Assembly: GCF_027889715.1 (NCBI RefSeq)
Contig: NZ_JAPJZH010000004.1
Span: 1-64,000, forward strand
Length of the DNA stretch: 64,000 nt
Origin: Allohoeflea poritis
Lineage (GTDB): Bacteria > Pseudomonadota > Alphaproteobacteria > Rhizobiales > Rhizobiaceae
Reading direction: 5' to 3'
Shown: positions 28,511-39,307 of the stretch, one piece after another
How the letters are laid out: each line of letters opens with the position of its first letter
Position numbering within the stretch: the stretch's first letter is position 1
Translations under genes and position numbers: made by a program
The notes under the pieces: generated by a model
Databases searched by the model: none
Told to the model about the DNA's origin: nothing
What the model saw: only the letters and a program-made list of their open reading frames with translations

Positions 28511-30328
28511 CTATTCAATCACGCGGTACAGCCGGATCGGGTTGTCCGGATTCTGGCTGACCGGTTCGAGAAAACCGGGAATATGGCCGGCGTCGAGCTT
28601 TGCATAGAAGCTGTCGGGATATTTGCGCACGATCTCCTTTGCCTCGGGATCGGTCGGGCAGAAGGCCACCAGCGTGACGCCCGATCCGCGGATGAAGGCC
28701 TCCGCATCGCCGACGGTTCCCATGGCGATCTGCAATTGTGTCAGCATGCCGCCCTGATTGCGGTGATAGGGCGCGGAAAGCACGCGGTGCGGCGTGAAGC
28801 GCAATATGTCGGAGCCGAGATTGGAGACGGCCGAGACGACGCCCGGCGGCTCAGCGGAAAGCGCCACCAGGTTCCTGGGAGCATCGCATTTTTCAAGCTT
28901 TTCCTCAGCGGCCGTGGAATGGGTCTTGACGGAATCGATACCGTCCACCACCACGGCACCGCCGACCATCCAGACGAACTGGATCGATACCACCGCTAGC
29001 GCAATATACTGTACGGCCGCGGCACCCAGCCTGTTCTCCCTGCGATACAGGATCTGCTTTTCGGCGATGATGGCGGACAGCGGCACGATGGCCAGCAGAT
29101 TTGCAAAGACCGAACCGCGCACCTGAACCAGCGAAATGAGGAATGCGACGGCGATTACCGCCGCAAAGCACAGGTTCTGCCACTGCCGCTCGCCGCGGCG
29201 GACCTGCCAGATACAGGCGATCAGCGCGATGACCGGAACCGCATAGAAGCCGGCCAGGTTCTCCGGGCTGAACCGCACCTGGCTGACGACGGACCGGGCC
29301 TCGGTCACCCGGTCGAGCCACATTGTGCGCAGCATCGGATCGAGATCCGCCAAGGGGCTCTGCAAACATCCGGGGACGATCAGGACAGCGGCGATTGCCA
29401 CCATTGCGCCGCCGCCGGCGAGCGCCGCGAACCGCACCAGGCGGTTCGTGCCGCTGGCCGTTGCCGCCAGAAAGAACAATACGGCGCCTCCGACCGTGCC
29501 GAGAAAGTAGAAACCACCCGAAAAGGTATCGCACGCGACGGCGCCATATGCATTGGGCGGCGTCAACAGATAGAAGCAGCCGGCAAGCGTTGCGGCGAAG
29601 GAAAGGCCGAAGGCGCTGGCAGCCTGCGCTGCCGGCCGGCCCATCCATGCCCAGAGGACCGCCACGGCGGCGCAACCGGCGGCGACGAGCGGCATGGTCT
29701 CGGCGCCGATGGCGATCGCCAGCGCCGCCGCGAAGCCGGCGACGGCCGACCAGGCGCGGCTCATCCGCGGATCGGTCATTCCCGCCAGCATCAGGACGAT
29801 CAGCGCAAGCTGGGCATTGTGATGATCGATCGCGCCGGGCCGGAAGCGATTGTGCGCAATCACGAAGAACACGCCCAGAAAGAGCGCGATCAGCATGGCC
29901 GGACGGCCGCCGAGATTGCGCCCGGCGGCGGCAAATCCGATGAACAGCGGAACAAGCAGAACAAGCGGCCAGACGAACAGCGCCGCGGCTTCGGCGTTTC
30001 TCGCATCCATGAAAACGGAGAACAGCCCGATGAGATTGGCCAACGGAACGTCGATCAGGCGCGACCAGTGCATCGCCGTGCCGCCCTCAAGGCCAAGGCG
30101 ATATTGCGTCAGATCGAACCAGCCCTGCCCGGCCATCAGATCGCGGATCTGCACGAGACGCATGACATCGTCATTGTCCCCGCCGACATAGTCGGTGCCG
30201 TGCAGCATGTGCATGCCGGCAAGGAACAGCGCCGTCGCCAGTGTCGTTACAAGAACCGGCAGAAACAGGCGGGCTTCGCCATCTTCCCTCTTTGCCGTTT
30301 CGGCTTGGCTGACCATTGTCACGGTCAT
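28511..30328 (-). CDS. Polytopic membrane protein, GT-C glycosyltransferase-like
   Basis: 605 aa with about 11-12 hydrophobic helices. After the first helix comes GTDYVGGDNDDVMRLVQIRDL, whose paired acidic residues in the first extracytoplasmic loop resemble the acceptor/donor site of lipid-linked-sugar GT-C enzymes. The C-terminal 150 residues form a soluble periplasmic part. The adjacent divergent polyprenyl-sugar-synthase-like and GtrA-like genes suggest a role in modifying an envelope glycan. Family naming is inference; no domain was searched. Confidence 0.65.
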   Translation of the reverse strand: MTVTMVSQAETAKREDGEARLFLPVLVTTLATALFLAGMHMLHGTDYVGGDNDDVMRLVQIRDLMAGQGWFDLTQYRLGLEGGTAMHWSRLIDVPLANLIGLFSVFMDARNAEAAALFVWPLVLLVPLFIGFAAAGRNLGGRPAMLIALFLGVFFVIAHNRFRPGAIDHHNAQLALIVLMLAGMTDPRMSRAWSAVAGFAAALAIAIGAETMPLVAAGCAAVAVLWAWMGRPAAQAASAFGLSFAATLAGCFYLLTPPNAYGAVACDTFSGGFYFLGTVGGAVLFFLAATASGTNRLVRFAALAGGGAMVAIAAVLIVPGCLQSPLADLDPMLRTMWLDRVTEARSVVSQVRFSPENLAGFYAVPVIALIACIWQVRRGERQWQNLCFAAVIAVAFLISLVQVRGSVFANLLAIVPLSAIIAEKQILYRRENRLGAAAVQYIALAVVSIQFVWMVGGAVVVDGIDSVKTHSTAAEEKLEKCDAPRNLVALSAEPPGVVSAVSNLGSDILRFTPHRVLSAPYHRNQGGMLTQLQIAMGTVGDAEAFIRGSGVTLVAFCPTDPEAKEIVRKYPDSFYAKLDAGHIPGFLEPVSQNPDNPIRLYRVIE

Positions 30329-30450
30329 CTCTCCCCAGACATCAAACTTATTTGTCAAAGGGCAACCTAGCCTTAACCTTCCCAAGAAATAGTAAAGGCG
30401 CGCGTGAGCGTATCCGGGCCCGTGCCCGCAACCGACCAGACGAGGACATA

Positions 30451-31458
30451 ATGTCAGATTTGATGTTCGACGACCTGCAGATCGCCGTCCTGCTGCCCTG
30501 CTACAATGAAGAGGCGACCATCGGCGACGTTGTCGCGGGTTTCCGGCGTGAGCTGCCGAATGCCCATGTCTTTGTCTATGACAACAATTCCAGCGACCGG
30601 ACCGCCATTCTGGCCGCCCGCGCCGGCGCAACGGTGGTGCGCGAGCCGCGCCAGGGCAAGGGGCACGTTGTGCGGCGCATGTTCGCCGATATCGATGCCG
30701 ATATCTATGTCATGGCCGATGGCGACGGCACCTATGCGCCCGAGGACGCGCCGGATCTGGTGCGCACGCTGGTGACGGAACGCAGCGACATGGTGGTCGG
30801 AACACGCCGCGGCGTGACCGCCGATGCCGGCCGTTCCGGCCATGCTTTCGGCAACCGGCTGTTCAATTTTATTTACACGGCGCTTTTCGGCCGTGACTTC
30901 ACCGACATTTTTTCGGGATACCGCGTCTTCAACCGGCGCTTCGCCAAGAGCTTTCCGGCACTGTCCGGCGGTTTCGAAATCGAGACGGAAATGTCGGTGC
31001 ACGCCTCGATGCTGCGCATGCCCGTCTCGGAACTCACGCTCGACTACGGCCGGCGCCCGGAAGGTTCGGACAGCAAGCTTTCGACCTTCAAGGACGGGTT
31101 CAAGATCCTCTGGATGCTGATGCTGCTGGTCAAGGAGACGCGCCCGTTCCTGTTCTTCTCGAGCATCAGCGGCGCCATGCTCATTGCAAGTCTTGCCTTC
31201 ATGGCACCGGTGCTGGCGGAATATTTCGAAACGGGGCTGGTCAGCAGGTTGCCGACCTGGATTGCGGCGATCGCCCTGTTGATGATTTCCATGCTGTTTT
31301 TTGTCGCGGGCGTTATTTTGGATTCTTTGGCCCGAAGCCGTGCAGAACACAAAAGGATGCTGTATATGGGTCTCCCGACGACGCGTGGCGAACCGCGCGC
31401 GGTCGGAGTTGATCAGCGCCCATCCGGCGGCAAGGCAAGGAAATCAATCGCTGCATGA
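30451..31458 (+). CDS. Family 2 glycosyltransferase (GtrB/DPM1-like)
   Basis: 335 aa. The GT-A domain has LLPCYNEEATIGDVVAGFR, DNNSSDRT, a DXD-type motif VMADGDGTYAPEDAP, and GRRPEGSDSK near the acceptor side. Two C-terminal hydrophobic helices (about residues 235-260 and 270-295) anchor it. This layout is that of polyprenyl-phosphate sugar synthases that load a lipid carrier. AGGA precedes the ATG. The stop overlaps the GtrA-like gene (ATGA). Confidence 0.88.
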   Translation: MSDLMFDDLQIAVLLPCYNEEATIGDVVAGFRRELPNAHVFVYDNNSSDRTAILAARAGATVVREPRQGKGHVVRRMFADIDADIYVMADGDGTYAPEDAPDLVRTLVTERSDMVVGTRRGVTADAGRSGHAFGNRLFNFIYTALFGRDFTDIFSGYRVFNRRFAKSFPALSGGFEIETEMSVHASMLRMPVSELTLDYGRRPEGSDSKLSTFKDGFKILWMLMLLVKETRPFLFFSSISGAMLIASLAFMAPVLAEYFETGLVSRLPTWIAAIALLMISMLFFVAGVILDSLARSRAEHKRMLYMGLPTTRGEPRAVGVDQRPSGGKARKSIAA

Positions 31459-31832
31459 AAAAACGTCTCTTTAGTTTCGTCGTTGTCGGCGGAATTGGAT
31501 TTGTGACGGATGCGGGTTTGTTGATGGGGTTGTTGCGCTTTACGGCGCTCGACCCCTTTACTGCACGACTCATCGCCATTGCGGCTGCGCTGCAGGTCAC
31601 CTGGCTGCTCAACCGGAACTTTACCTTCGGCAAGAGCAGCAGCCACGCGGCCGTCGAGGGCATGCGCTACAGCGGCGTGGGCATTGCCACCAGCCTTTTG
31701 AATTATCTCGTTTATTCGGGGCTGCTCGTGTTTGTTCCCGATCTGCGCCCGGTCTTCGCGCTCACCATCGGCTCGGCGATCGCCACGATATTCTCCTATA
31801 CCGGCTACGCAAAGCTCGTCTTCGGGCGGTAA
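31455..31832 (+). CDS. GtrA-family membrane protein
   Basis: 125 aa with four hydrophobic helices and the GtrA pattern LFSFVVVGGIGFVTDAGLLM... LQVTWLLNRNFTFG... YSGVGIATSLLNYLVY. GtrA proteins are proposed flippases for polyprenyl-linked sugars made by GtrB-type enzymes. Translational coupling to the GT2 gene supports the pairing. Confidence 0.9.
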   Translation: MKKRLFSFVVVGGIGFVTDAGLLMGLLRFTALDPFTARLIAIAAALQVTWLLNRNFTFGKSSSHAAVEGMRYSGVGIATSLLNYLVYSGLLVFVPDLRPVFALTIGSAIATIFSYTGYAKLVFGR

Positions 31833-31835
31833 CGC

Positions 31836-32438
31836 CTACCACGGCTCGACGGAAAGCTCCGGCCAGCACTTTATCGCACGGCGCGCCTTTTCGGTGTAGC
31901 CGGGCTCGTTGTAGAGCACCCGGTTGGGCACCACCTGGAACGAAAAGATGTGATCGAGGCCAAATGGCGCGCAAACGTCTATATGGCCGTCCTCTTCGAG
32001 ACGAATTCCGACAGCGTGGGTCCTGGACGAAAAGCGCGCGATGGATTCATCGCTGTCTTTCAGCGGCGCATAGGCCTCGCCGAACTTTTCGGGAAACCAA
32101 AGATGCACGCGCGCCTGGTTGCGGATCTCCACCGGCAGGGCGGCAGCGGAAAACGCATCGCGCCCGCGCCGGATCACCCGGTCCTCCGCCTCCCAGGACA
32201 GATCGGCGTCATCGAAATAGAACAAGTCGATATCCTTGACGCCGTGGCCGGACGGGCGGCCGGTGAGGACATTCCAGACGGTGTTGTAGATCACGCCGGC
32301 GACGATGCGCCATTGCGGAAGATCGAAATCACGCGCAGCGACGAGCGCGTCATGGACGATGGGCTCGCCGCGAACGATATCGATGAGGATGTCGCGCTGG
32401 CGCTCGAACGGCAGGCCGGCATAGCGCAGGTGATCCAA
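31836..32438 (-). CDS. Nucleotidyltransferase-family protein (NTP_transf_6 type)
   Basis: 200 aa. VAGVIYNTVWNVLTGRPSGHGVKDIDLFYFDDADLSWE carries the nucleotidyltransferase D-x-D (KDIDLFYFDD) after the characteristic W-N-x-L-x-G-x2-SGHG block. The C-terminal part APFGLDHIFSFQVVPNR completes the family. It is a small stand-alone enzyme with unknown substrate, common in rhizobia. Convergent with gtrA, only 3 nt apart. Confidence 0.8.
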   Translation of the reverse strand: MDHLRYAGLPFERQRDILIDIVRGEPIVHDALVAARDFDLPQWRIVAGVIYNTVWNVLTGRPSGHGVKDIDLFYFDDADLSWEAEDRVIRRGRDAFSAAALPVEIRNQARVHLWFPEKFGEAYAPLKDSDESIARFSSRTHAVGIRLEEDGHIDVCAPFGLDHIFSFQVVPNRVLYNEPGYTEKARRAIKCWPELSVEPW

Positions 32439-32548
32439 ACGAACCTCTTTTGCTTTTGTGAAGCCGAATCGACGCGGGACAGGCGATCATGATGATCGTC
32501 TGCCGCAACGATTTCAAGAACGGCGGATCGCCTTACAGCGTGTCTGGT

Positions 32549-33541
32549 TTAGACGGCTTCCCAGGCGTCGCTTTCGCCGGCGCGGTAAACGGCGTCGATC
32601 AGTTTCTGGTTGGCCTTTGAGCTTTCCAGCGAAAACAGCGCGCCCTCGGCGTTGAGCGCCACATCCGCAAACGTCTCCAGCATGTCGCGGTACTGCCGCA
32701 CGCCCTGGAAGCGGAAGACCTGCGCTTCGCTGCGGTCCTGGTTGTGCAGGGTGACGACCGCGTGACCGTAATCTCCGGCGTTGAACGGCGCCGTGACCTC
32801 GATAGCGCCCTTGTCGCCATGGAAGAGCATTTCCTGTCGCAGCGCCATCTGGGTCGAGCAATAGAAATCCAGGTTGAAGGCGCCGAAATCGGCCGACACA
32901 TTGGCGTAGATGTCGGTTCCGAACTGCGGATCGCGCTCGACCTCGGCCCGCACACGCTGTGGCTCAAGCCCCGTGGAAAAACGTGTGGCTACAGTCGGAT
33001 AGACGCCGATATCGGGCAACCCGCCGCCGCCGAGTTCCGGCTTGTTGCGCATGTTTTCCGGATCGGTGTTGAAATAGGTGAAGACGCCGTTGACGTGGCG
33101 CAGCCGGCCGATCGCGCCGCTCGCGATCAGTTCCCGGACCTTGTGCCATTGCGGGTGGTAACAGACCATGAAGGCCTCGGAAATGATCTTTCCGGAGCGG
33201 TCGCGCTCGGCGATGAGGGCGTCGATCTCTTCGGCTTTCAGCGCAATGGGTTTTTCGCAAAGAACATGCTTGCCGGCCTGGGCGGCCTTCAGGCTCCAGG
33301 CGACGTGATCGCTTGTGGGCAGCGGAATGTAGACGCCGTCAACGGTATCGGAGGCAAGCAGCGCTTCATAGGAACCGAAAGCGTGGGGCGCGCCGAACCG
33401 GTCGGCGAGCTGGCGCGCTCGTGCCTCGTCGCGGCTGGCGATTGCCGCGACAATGCCGTTGCGGGCGTCCTGCATGGCCGGCAGCAATTGTGTCTGTGCG
33501 ATCTTCGCCGTTGAAAGGACGCCCCATCTGAATATTGTCAT
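32549..33541 (-). CDS. Gfo/Idh/MocA-family oxidoreductase
   Basis: 330 aa NAD(P)-dependent dehydrogenase. The N-terminal Rossmann part is [18 protein letters not shown]; the catalytic [17 protein letters not shown] sits at the usual position (about residue 95). The C-terminal domain carries [13 protein letters not shown]. Substrate is probably a sugar or polyol; not determinable. Its start is 2 nt from the end of the NAMPT-like gene upstream, so they may be co-transcribed. Confidence 0.88.
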   Translation of the reverse strand: MTIFRWGVLSTAKIAQTQLLPAMQDARNGIVAAIASRDEARARQLADRFGAPHAFGSYEALLASDTVDGVYIPLPTSDHVAWSLKAAQAGKHVLCEKPIALKAEEIDALIAERDRSGKIISEAFMVCYHPQWHKVRELIASGAIGRLRHVNGVFTYFNTDPENMRNKPELGGGGLPDIGVYPTVATRFSTGLEPQRVRAEVERDPQFGTDIYANVSADFGAFNLDFYCSTQMALRQEMLFHGDKGAIEVTAPFNAGDYGHAVVTLHNQDRSEAQVFRFQGVRQYRDMLETFADVALNAEGALFSLESSKANQKLIDAVYRAGESDAWEAV

Positions 33542-33542
33542 G

Positions 33543-34928
33543 TCAAATCTCTCCGGCTGCTCGTTGTCTGATTTCAGCGAATGTCCAGTCTCTCAGCAGC
33601 TTTCCGTCTTCCCAGACCGGCTGCATGAGATTGGCGCGCTCGCCCAGTTCCTTCAGCGGCACCGCAACCGGCGCGCCGTCCTGCATGATAACCGCTTGGC
33701 GGTAGCGTTTCGACGCCTTGCCCGGATCGGTCTTCGGGTCCTTGTGTATTCCCGTCCAGTTGCCGGAAGTGTCGAGCCGCGCATTGGCCTTCATGGCAAA
33801 GCGCAACGTGTCGCGGTTGACCTTCTGCAGCAGACCGGCGCCCATGCCGAAGGCAATGTTCTCCGCCGACCAGCCACGGCCCATGAGCCGGTCGAGAATG
33901 ATCTTGATCGTATCGGGCGTCACGCCGTCACCCTGGATGACACGGACCGCCGGGTTGAGGACCTTGTAGCCCTTGGCGTTGGTCGTGTAGCCGAAAATGC
34001 CGCCCAGCATGTCCACCGTATCGATGGGCACGACGGCCGGATCGCCGGAATCGGGCCGCACCACCAGCGTGCCGCCCATCTGTTCGACTTTTGAGCGCAG
34101 TTCCTTGCCCCAGATTTCCGAGACCGCCCGGTACAGGTCGTAGGAATCCGACACGACCGCAACCATCTTGCCGTCGCCACCGAAATTCTCGATCATGTTC
34201 TCGTAGGCTTCCGCCTCGCGTTCCTCGCCCCAGGCCGTCATGGTCGAGTGCTCGGCGGCGGGGATGGAAAAGCCGGCCATGGGTTCGGCGTAATATTTAC
34301 GTGCATAGACCAGGCCCGACACGGTGTCCGTACCCATGAAACTGACGAGATGGGCGACGCCGCCGAGGCCGGCCTGCTCCAGCGACGTGGCGCCCCGCGC
34401 CCCGAAATCATGCAGCCGGAACGGCAGCACATCCGTATGATCGTCACAGGAGCGCTCCAGCGCCTCGGTGATGATGCGGCGCACGTGGAACGACACGGTC
34501 GCGACAGTCGACGGATACCACACGGCGCGCAGCAGGGCCGTCTCGATAAAGGTGGGCAGCCAGAAGAAGTCCGGGTCCGTGTTGCGGATCTGGACAAGCG
34601 GCGTTCCGACGGGCACGACCGAGCCCTCCGGAAGGGCCTCGATGGACAGCGGCAGGCTGCCGCCATGACGGCTGACCAGCAGTTCCCAGCCATCGCGGTT
34701 GAACGGCAGCCCGTGAGCCGACACCAGTTCGTCTGCCTCGTCGATATCGGCCGCCGTGATGCGGCGGGTCAGATATTCCTTAAGGAACATCTGCAGGCCG
34801 AAAAACAGCACATGGTCGTGACGGCCGCCCGGCCGGCTCTCTATATAGGCCGAGATCGCCGCCGTTTCGGGCGGATACTGGGCGAAATGCGAATATTTGT
34901 AGCTGTCGGTGTTCAGGATCATATTCAT
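33543..34928 (-). CDS. Nicotinamide phosphoribosyltransferase-like (NadV/NAMPT)
   Basis: 461 aa. Converts nicotinamide and PRPP to NMN in NAD salvage. The N-terminus [19 protein letters not shown] is diagnostic of the NAMPT/NadV family. [49 protein letters not shown] and VVRPDSGDP (PRPP/NMN site) follow, in order along the protein. Short nicotinate phosphoribosyltransferase (PncB) lacks the YKYSHF start. GGGAG lies upstream of the ATG, and a perfect palindrome at 34960-34980 may regulate it. Confidence 0.9.
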   Translation of the reverse strand: MNMILNTDSYKYSHFAQYPPETAAISAYIESRPGGRHDHVLFFGLQMFLKEYLTRRITAADIDEADELVSAHGLPFNRDGWELLVSRHGGSLPLSIEALPEGSVVPVGTPLVQIRNTDPDFFWLPTFIETALLRAVWYPSTVATVSFHVRRIITEALERSCDDHTDVLPFRLHDFGARGATSLEQAGLGGVAHLVSFMGTDTVSGLVYARKYYAEPMAGFSIPAAEHSTMTAWGEEREAEAYENMIENFGGDGKMVAVVSDSYDLYRAVSEIWGKELRSKVEQMGGTLVVRPDSGDPAVVPIDTVDMLGGIFGYTTNAKGYKVLNPAVRVIQGDGVTPDTIKIILDRLMGRGWSAENIAFGMGAGLLQKVNRDTLRFAMKANARLDTSGNWTGIHKDPKTDPGKASKRYRQAVIMQDGAPVAVPLKELGERANLMQPVWEDGKLLRDWTFAEIRQRAAGEI

Positions 34929-34959
34929 AATCCAGCTCCCGCCCCGGTTTCGAGCCAAC

Positions 34960-34980
34960 TTATGCTCATAATCAGCATAA
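34960..34980. promoter_or_regulatory. Perfect 7-bp inverted repeat upstream of nadV-like gene
   Basis: TTATGCT (34960-34966) and AGCATAA (34974-34980) are exact inverted repeats around CATAATC. The centre lies about 42 nt upstream of the NAMPT-like start and 18 nt from the pheT stop. The position and AT-richness within a GC-rich genome fit an operator for an NAD-salvage regulator. No regulator can be named from sequence. Confidence 0.45.
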
Positions 34981-34997
34981 CTTGACCAAAGCATACC

Positions 34998-37412
34998 CTA
35001 TCCGCGCAAAACACCACCGGTTTTTTTGCTGACATTTTCAACAATGCGTGCGGCCAGCGCTTCCAGGTCGGCATCTGTCAGCGTGCGGTCCGTCGGCTGA
35101 ATGTCGACCTCGACGGCGACGGACTTCTTGCCATCACCCAGTGACGGCCCCTCGAACAGGTCGAAGACACGCACATCCGCGATCAGCTTCTTGTCGGCCC
35201 CGGCAACCGATGTGACGATCTGTGCGGCCGCGACATCGGCATCGACCACGAAGGCGAAATCACGCTTGAGCGCCTGGAATGGAGAAATCTCCAGCGGCGT
35301 CTTGGTGCGGGTCGCCTTGCGCTTCGGCTCCGGTACAGCGTCGATGCGGATTTCAAAGCCGCAGACCGGCCCGTCCACACCCATGCGGTCGAGCGCCTTG
35401 GGATGAAATTCGCCGAATGTGCCGAGAACCACTTTCGGGCCCAGCTTGATGACGCCGCTGCGGCCCGGATGATACCAGTCCGGGGCGCCGGCCTCGATCT
35501 GCACGCGCGCGACCGGCGCACCGCAGGCTTCAAGGGCGGCAAGCGCATCGGCCTTGGCGTCGAAGACGCCCACGGAAGCAGCCGCGCCGTTCCAGTGCCG
35601 GCCGCTGCCTTCCAGCCCGGCGGTGCCACGGCGCACCCCGGCAGCCTGGCGGTGCTGACCGGCATAGGTGTCGTCCTCGTAGATGTCCGAGACTTCGAAC
35701 AGGGCCGTGTCGCCATGGCCACGGTCGGCATTGCGCTGCGCGCCGGCCAGCAGACCGGGCAGCAGCGACGGCCGCATGTCGGACATGTCCGCAGCGATCG
35801 GATTGGCAAGCTTCAAGGCTTCGCCGCCGCCACCGAACAGCTCGGCCTGATCGGCCGGGATGAAGGACCAGTTGACCGCTTCCTGCATGCCGCGGGCCGC
35901 CAGGGCGCGCCGGACGGAGCGGGTGCGGATCTGCATGGTCGTCAATATGCGCTCGTTGATATGGGTGTTGCGCGGCAAGGGCTGCGGATCGATACGGTTG
36001 ACGCCGTAGATGCGCATGACCTCCTCGACGAGATCGGCCTTGCCGTCAATGTCCGGCCGCCAGGTCGGAACCGTCACATTGACCGTTTCGCCCTCGCCCT
36101 CGGCCTCGAAGCCGAGGCGCGCCAGAATGGACAGCGCCTCCTCACGCGGCACGTTCGCACCAGTCAGACGTTTGACCTCGGACACCGGAAAGGCGACGAT
36201 TTTCTCTTCAGGCTCCGCATAGCCGGTGATGACCGGTTGTGACGGCACGCCGCCGCAGAGCTGCAATACCAGCTTTGTCGCCAGTTCCATGCCCTCGGCC
36301 ATGTAGGCCGGGTCCACGCCGCGTTCGAACCGGTAGCGGGCATCGGTGATGATGCCGAGATCGCGTCCGGTGCGGGCAATGTTGGCCGGGTCCCAGAGCG
36401 CCGATTCGATCAGCACGTCGATGGTGTCATCGTCACAGCCGGACCGTTCGCCGCCCATGACGCCGGCCAGGGATTCGACGCCCCGATCGTCTGCAATCAC
36501 GCAAATGCCGTCATTGACCTCGTATTCGCGCTCGTCCAGCGCAAGCACTTTCTCACCGTCGCGGCCGCGGCGTACGACAAGATCGCCATGCACCTTGCCG
36601 GCGTCGAAGACATGCAGCGGACGGCCGCGGTCGAAAGTGACGTAGTTGGTGATGTCGACGAGCGCGTTGATGGGGCGCAGGCCGATAGCGGTCAGCCGCT
36701 TCTGCATCCATTGCGGGCTCGGGCCGTTCTTGACGCCCTTGACCATGCGCAAGGCGAAGCCGAGGCACAATGGCTGGGTATCGCCGAACTCCAGCGAAAT
36801 GCCGACGGGGCACGGATCGGTGCCGCCGGCGGGCGGCGTATGCCCGTCCTTCAGGGTGCCGAGCCCGTAGGCCGCGAGATCGCGGGCAATGCCGCGCACA
36901 CCGGTGCAGTCGGGCCGGTTCGGCGTCAGGCCGATTTCGATCACCGGATCGTCGAGCCCGGCATAGGCCGCGAAGCTGGAGCCGATTTCAAGCTCCTCCT
37001 GCAGATCGATGATGCCCTCATGCTCGTCCGAAAGCTGCAATTCGCGTTCGGAGCACATCATGCCGTGGCTCTCGACGCCGCGGATCTTGCCGACGGCCAG
37101 CATCAGGTCGATCCCGGGAATGTAGGTCCCGGGCGGCGCGAAGGCGCCGATCAGCCCGGCGCGTGCGTTGGGCGCGCCGCAGACGACCTGAACCGGTTCG
37201 CCGCTTCCGGTATCGACGGTCAGAACCCGCAGCCGATCGGCGTCGGGATGCTGCTCGGCGGTCAGGACCCGCGCGATGACAAAAGGCTTGAGCGCGGCCT
37301 TGTCGTCGATCTCCTCGACCTCGAGGCCGATCATATTAAGCGCGTCGACGATCTCGTCGAGCGTCGCCTCGGTATCGAGATGGTCCTTCAACCATGAGAG
37401 TGTGAATTTCAT
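34998..37412 (-). CDS. pheT: Phenylalanyl-tRNA synthetase beta subunit
   Basis: 804 aa. Partner of PheS in the alpha2-beta2 enzyme; carries tRNA-binding and editing functions. N-terminal [25 protein letters not shown]-like tRNA-binding domain ([21 protein letters not shown]); B3/B4 editing domain in the first half; B5 domain ([21 protein letters not shown]); core [14 protein letters not shown]-terminal anticodon-binding FDX-ACB domain ([16 protein letters not shown]). Start at 37412, 61 nt after pheS. Confidence 0.97.
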   Translation of the reverse strand: MKFTLSWLKDHLDTEATLDEIVDALNMIGLEVEEIDDKAALKPFVIARVLTAEQHPDADRLRVLTVDTGSGEPVQVVCGAPNARAGLIGAFAPPGTYIPGIDLMLAVGKIRGVESHGMMCSERELQLSDEHEGIIDLQEELEIGSSFAAYAGLDDPVIEIGLTPNRPDCTGVRGIARDLAAYGLGTLKDGHTPPAGGTDPCPVGISLEFGDTQPLCLGFALRMVKGVKNGPSPQWMQKRLTAIGLRPINALVDITNYVTFDRGRPLHVFDAGKVHGDLVVRRGRDGEKVLALDEREYEVNDGICVIADDRGVESLAGVMGGERSGCDDDTIDVLIESALWDPANIARTGRDLGIITDARYRFERGVDPAYMAEGMELATKLVLQLCGGVPSQPVITGYAEPEEKIVAFPVSEVKRLTGANVPREEALSILARLGFEAEGEGETVNVTVPTWRPDIDGKADLVEEVMRIYGVNRIDPQPLPRNTHINERILTTMQIRTRSVRRALAARGMQEAVNWSFIPADQAELFGGGGEALKLANPIAADMSDMRPSLLPGLLAGAQRNADRGHGDTALFEVSDIYEDDTYAGQHRQAAGVRRGTAGLEGSGRHWNGAAASVGVFDAKADALAALEACGAPVARVQIEAGAPDWYHPGRSGVIKLGPKVVLGTFGEFHPKALDRMGVDGPVCGFEIRIDAVPEPKRKATRTKTPLEISPFQALKRDFAFVVDADVAAAQIVTSVAGADKKLIADVRVFDLFEGPSLGDGKKSVAVEVDIQPTDRTLTDADLEALAARIVENVSKKTGGVLRG

Positions 37413-37473
37413 CGGTTCATCCGTGGTCTCGGTCAATCGGGCCGCATCGCGGCAATTGGCAGGGTGCGTGCGT

Positions 37474-38556
37474 TCAGCCGGACAGGCCGGCAAACAGCGT
37501 CGGTACGTCAAGCGGCCGGAATCCGTAATGGTTCAGCCAGCGCACGTCGGCGTCGAAGAAGGCGCGCAGGTCCGGCATGCCGTATTTCAGCATGGCGAGC
37601 CGGTCGATGCCGATGCCCCAGGCAAAGCCCTGGTACTCGTCCGGATCGAGGCCGACATTGCGCAGCACATTTGGATTGACCATGCCGCAGCCGAGAATCT
37701 CCATCCAGTCGGTGCCCTCGCCGAAGCGGACTTCCGCGCCGGAACGGTCGCACTGGATGTCGACTTCGAGGCTCGGCTCGGTAAACGGAAAATAGGACGG
37801 GCGAAAGCGCATGTTGATATGCGGCACCTCGAAGAAGGCCTTGCAGAATTCCTGCAGGACCCATTTGAGGTTGGCGACATTGGTCGTCCTGTCGACCACC
37901 AGACCCTCGAGCTGGTGGAACATCGGCGAATGGGTCGCGTCGCTGTCGCAGCGATAGGTCTTGCCCGGAATGACGATGCGGTAGGGCGGGCTGTGCCGTT
38001 CCATCGTGTGAATCTGAACCGGCGATGTGTGGGTGCGCAGCAGCTTGCGCTCGCCCTCCGCGTCCGGCCGGAAGAAGAAGGTGTCGTGCATCTCGCGCGC
38101 CGGATGGCCTTCCGGGAAATTCAGCGCGGTGAAGTTGTAATAGTCCGTCTCGATGTCCGGGCCCTCGGCGATCGAGAAACCCATATCGGAAAAAATGGCG
38201 GTGATCTCGTCGACGACCTGCGAGATCGGATGGATGCGGCCGACCTCGGCGGGCGAGCGGCGCACGGGAAGCGTGACATCGACGGTCTCGCTTGCCAGCC
38301 GCGCCTCGATGGCCAGGTCATGCAGCGCCGCCTTGCGCTCGGTGATCGCATCGGCGACGCGGGTCTTCAGGCCGTTGATCGCCGGGCCCATGACCTTGCG
38401 TTCGTCGGCGCTCATCTTGCCGAGCGTCTTGAGCTTCTCGGAGATGCTGCCCTTCTTGCCGAGCGCGGAGACGCGCACGGTTTCGATCGCCTGCTCGCTG
38501 TCCGAGGCGGCTATGTCTGCAAGTATCGACTGTTCGAGTTCTTCCAGATCACTCAT
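37474..38556 (-). CDS. pheS: Phenylalanyl-tRNA synthetase alpha subunit
   Basis: 360 aa class II aaRS. The N-terminal coiled coil ([33 protein letters not shown]) precedes motif 1-2 ([46 protein letters not shown]) and motif 3 ([22 protein letters not shown]). MSDLEE was chosen as start although the frame stays open upstream through the terminator-like hairpin. Downstream partner pheT follows at 61 nt. Confidence 0.97.
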   Translation of the reverse strand: MSDLEELEQSILADIAASDSEQAIETVRVSALGKKGSISEKLKTLGKMSADERKVMGPAINGLKTRVADAITERKAALHDLAIEARLASETVDVTLPVRRSPAEVGRIHPISQVVDEITAIFSDMGFSIAEGPDIETDYYNFTALNFPEGHPAREMHDTFFFRPDAEGERKLLRTHTSPVQIHTMERHSPPYRIVIPGKTYRCDSDATHSPMFHQLEGLVVDRTTNVANLKWVLQEFCKAFFEVPHINMRFRPSYFPFTEPSLEVDIQCDRSGAEVRFGEGTDWMEILGCGMVNPNVLRNVGLDPDEYQGFAWGIGIDRLAMLKYGMPDLRAFFDADVRWLNHYGFRPLDVPTLFAGLSG

Positions 38557-38601
38557 CGTTCCTGTTCCTGTTGAACCGTTGCTGTTCAGCATCTTTTCAT
38601 C

Positions 38602-38635
38602 AAAAAACCCGCGCCGGCCGTGCCAGCGCGGGTTT
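38602..38635 (-). terminator. Intrinsic terminator between rplT and pheS
   Basis: Read on the minus strand, AAACCCGCGC and GCGCGGGTTT pair around an 11-nt loop and are followed by TTT. It would end infC-rpmI-rplT transcripts or act as an attenuator before pheST. No stop-ended Phe-rich leader peptide was found, so simple termination is preferred. Confidence 0.8.
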
Positions 38636-38673
38636 CCCAAACTCGTCATGTCATGCTTTGGGAAAACGCTGGC

Positions 38674-39075
38674 TTAGCGGACAGCGCTTTCAAAAGCATT
38701 CGGTGTGGTGTCTTTGAGGTAGGCGAGCGACGCCTTGGCGCTGGCAACCAGCGCACCGAAGGCCTCGGGCTGGTTGATCGCCATATCGGACAGAACCTTG
38801 CGGTCGACCTCGATGCCGGCCTTGTTCAGGCCGTCGATGAAGCGGCCATAGGTCAGGCCGTGCTCGCGGACCGCGGCGTTGATGCGCTGGATCCACAGGG
38901 CGCGGAAATTGCGCTTGCGGACCTTGCGGTCGCGGTAGGCATATTGTTTCGAACGGTCGACAGCGGCCTTGGCCGCGCGGATCGTGTTCTTGCGGCGGCC
39001 GTAATAGCCCTTTGCCTGGGCCAGGACCTTCTTGTGTTTTGCGTGGGCGGTCACACCCCGTTTAACGCGTGCCAT
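38674..39075 (-). CDS. rplT: 50S ribosomal protein L20
   Basis: 133 aa, very basic. [28 protein letters not shown] is the L20 N-terminus; [20 protein letters not shown] and [24 protein letters not shown] follow. Early-assembly 23S rRNA binder and, in many bacteria, a translational repressor of its own operon. It is 31 nt downstream of rpmI. The C-terminus is about 12 residues longer than in E. coli, usual for rhizobia. Confidence 0.98.
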   Translation of the reverse strand: MARVKRGVTAHAKHKKVLAQAKGYYGRRKNTIRAAKAAVDRSKQYAYRDRKVRKRNFRALWIQRINAAVREHGLTYGRFIDGLNKAGIEVDRKVLSDMAINQPEAFGALVASAKASLAYLKDTTPNAFESAVR

Positions 39076-39106
39076 GATCTAAGCTCCTTGAATGCTCTGG
39101 CTGGCC

Positions 39107-39307
39107 CTAAAGGCTGTTGGGCATGTATTTCTTCACAATGCGGGCATCCGGCTCGGAAAGAACCATGGTGCCGCGTGCATCGCGAATGAACTTGTTGGAT
39201 CTTTTGATCATGCCGTGGCGCTTGCCGGCGGCGGCAGATTTGACCTTGCCCGAAGCGGTCAGCTTGAATCGCTTCTTGCAAGACGATTTCGTCTTCATCT
39301 TGGGCAT
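39107..39307 (-). CDS. rpmI: 50S ribosomal protein L35
   Basis: 66 aa. [23 protein letters not shown] start and the [25 protein letters not shown] tail define L35. An in-frame extension of 55 codons upstream has no conserved content and was excluded. The 266-bp gap to infC may carry a separate promoter or a leader through which L20 could regulate; no specific structure is asserted. Confidence 0.97.
   Translation of the reverse strand: MPKMKTKSSCKKRFKLTASGKVKSAAAGKRHGMIKRSNKFIRDARGTMVLSEPDARIVKKYMPNSL

Noticed and set aside
35403-37397. Long open frames antisense to pheT
   Set aside because: Mirror of pheT codon bias, with no recognisable domain or ribosome site.
38557-38673. PheM-like leader peptide and attenuator for pheST
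   Set aside because: The only upstream frame with FF has no stop before pheS and runs in frame into it; the hairpin is better read as a simple terminator.
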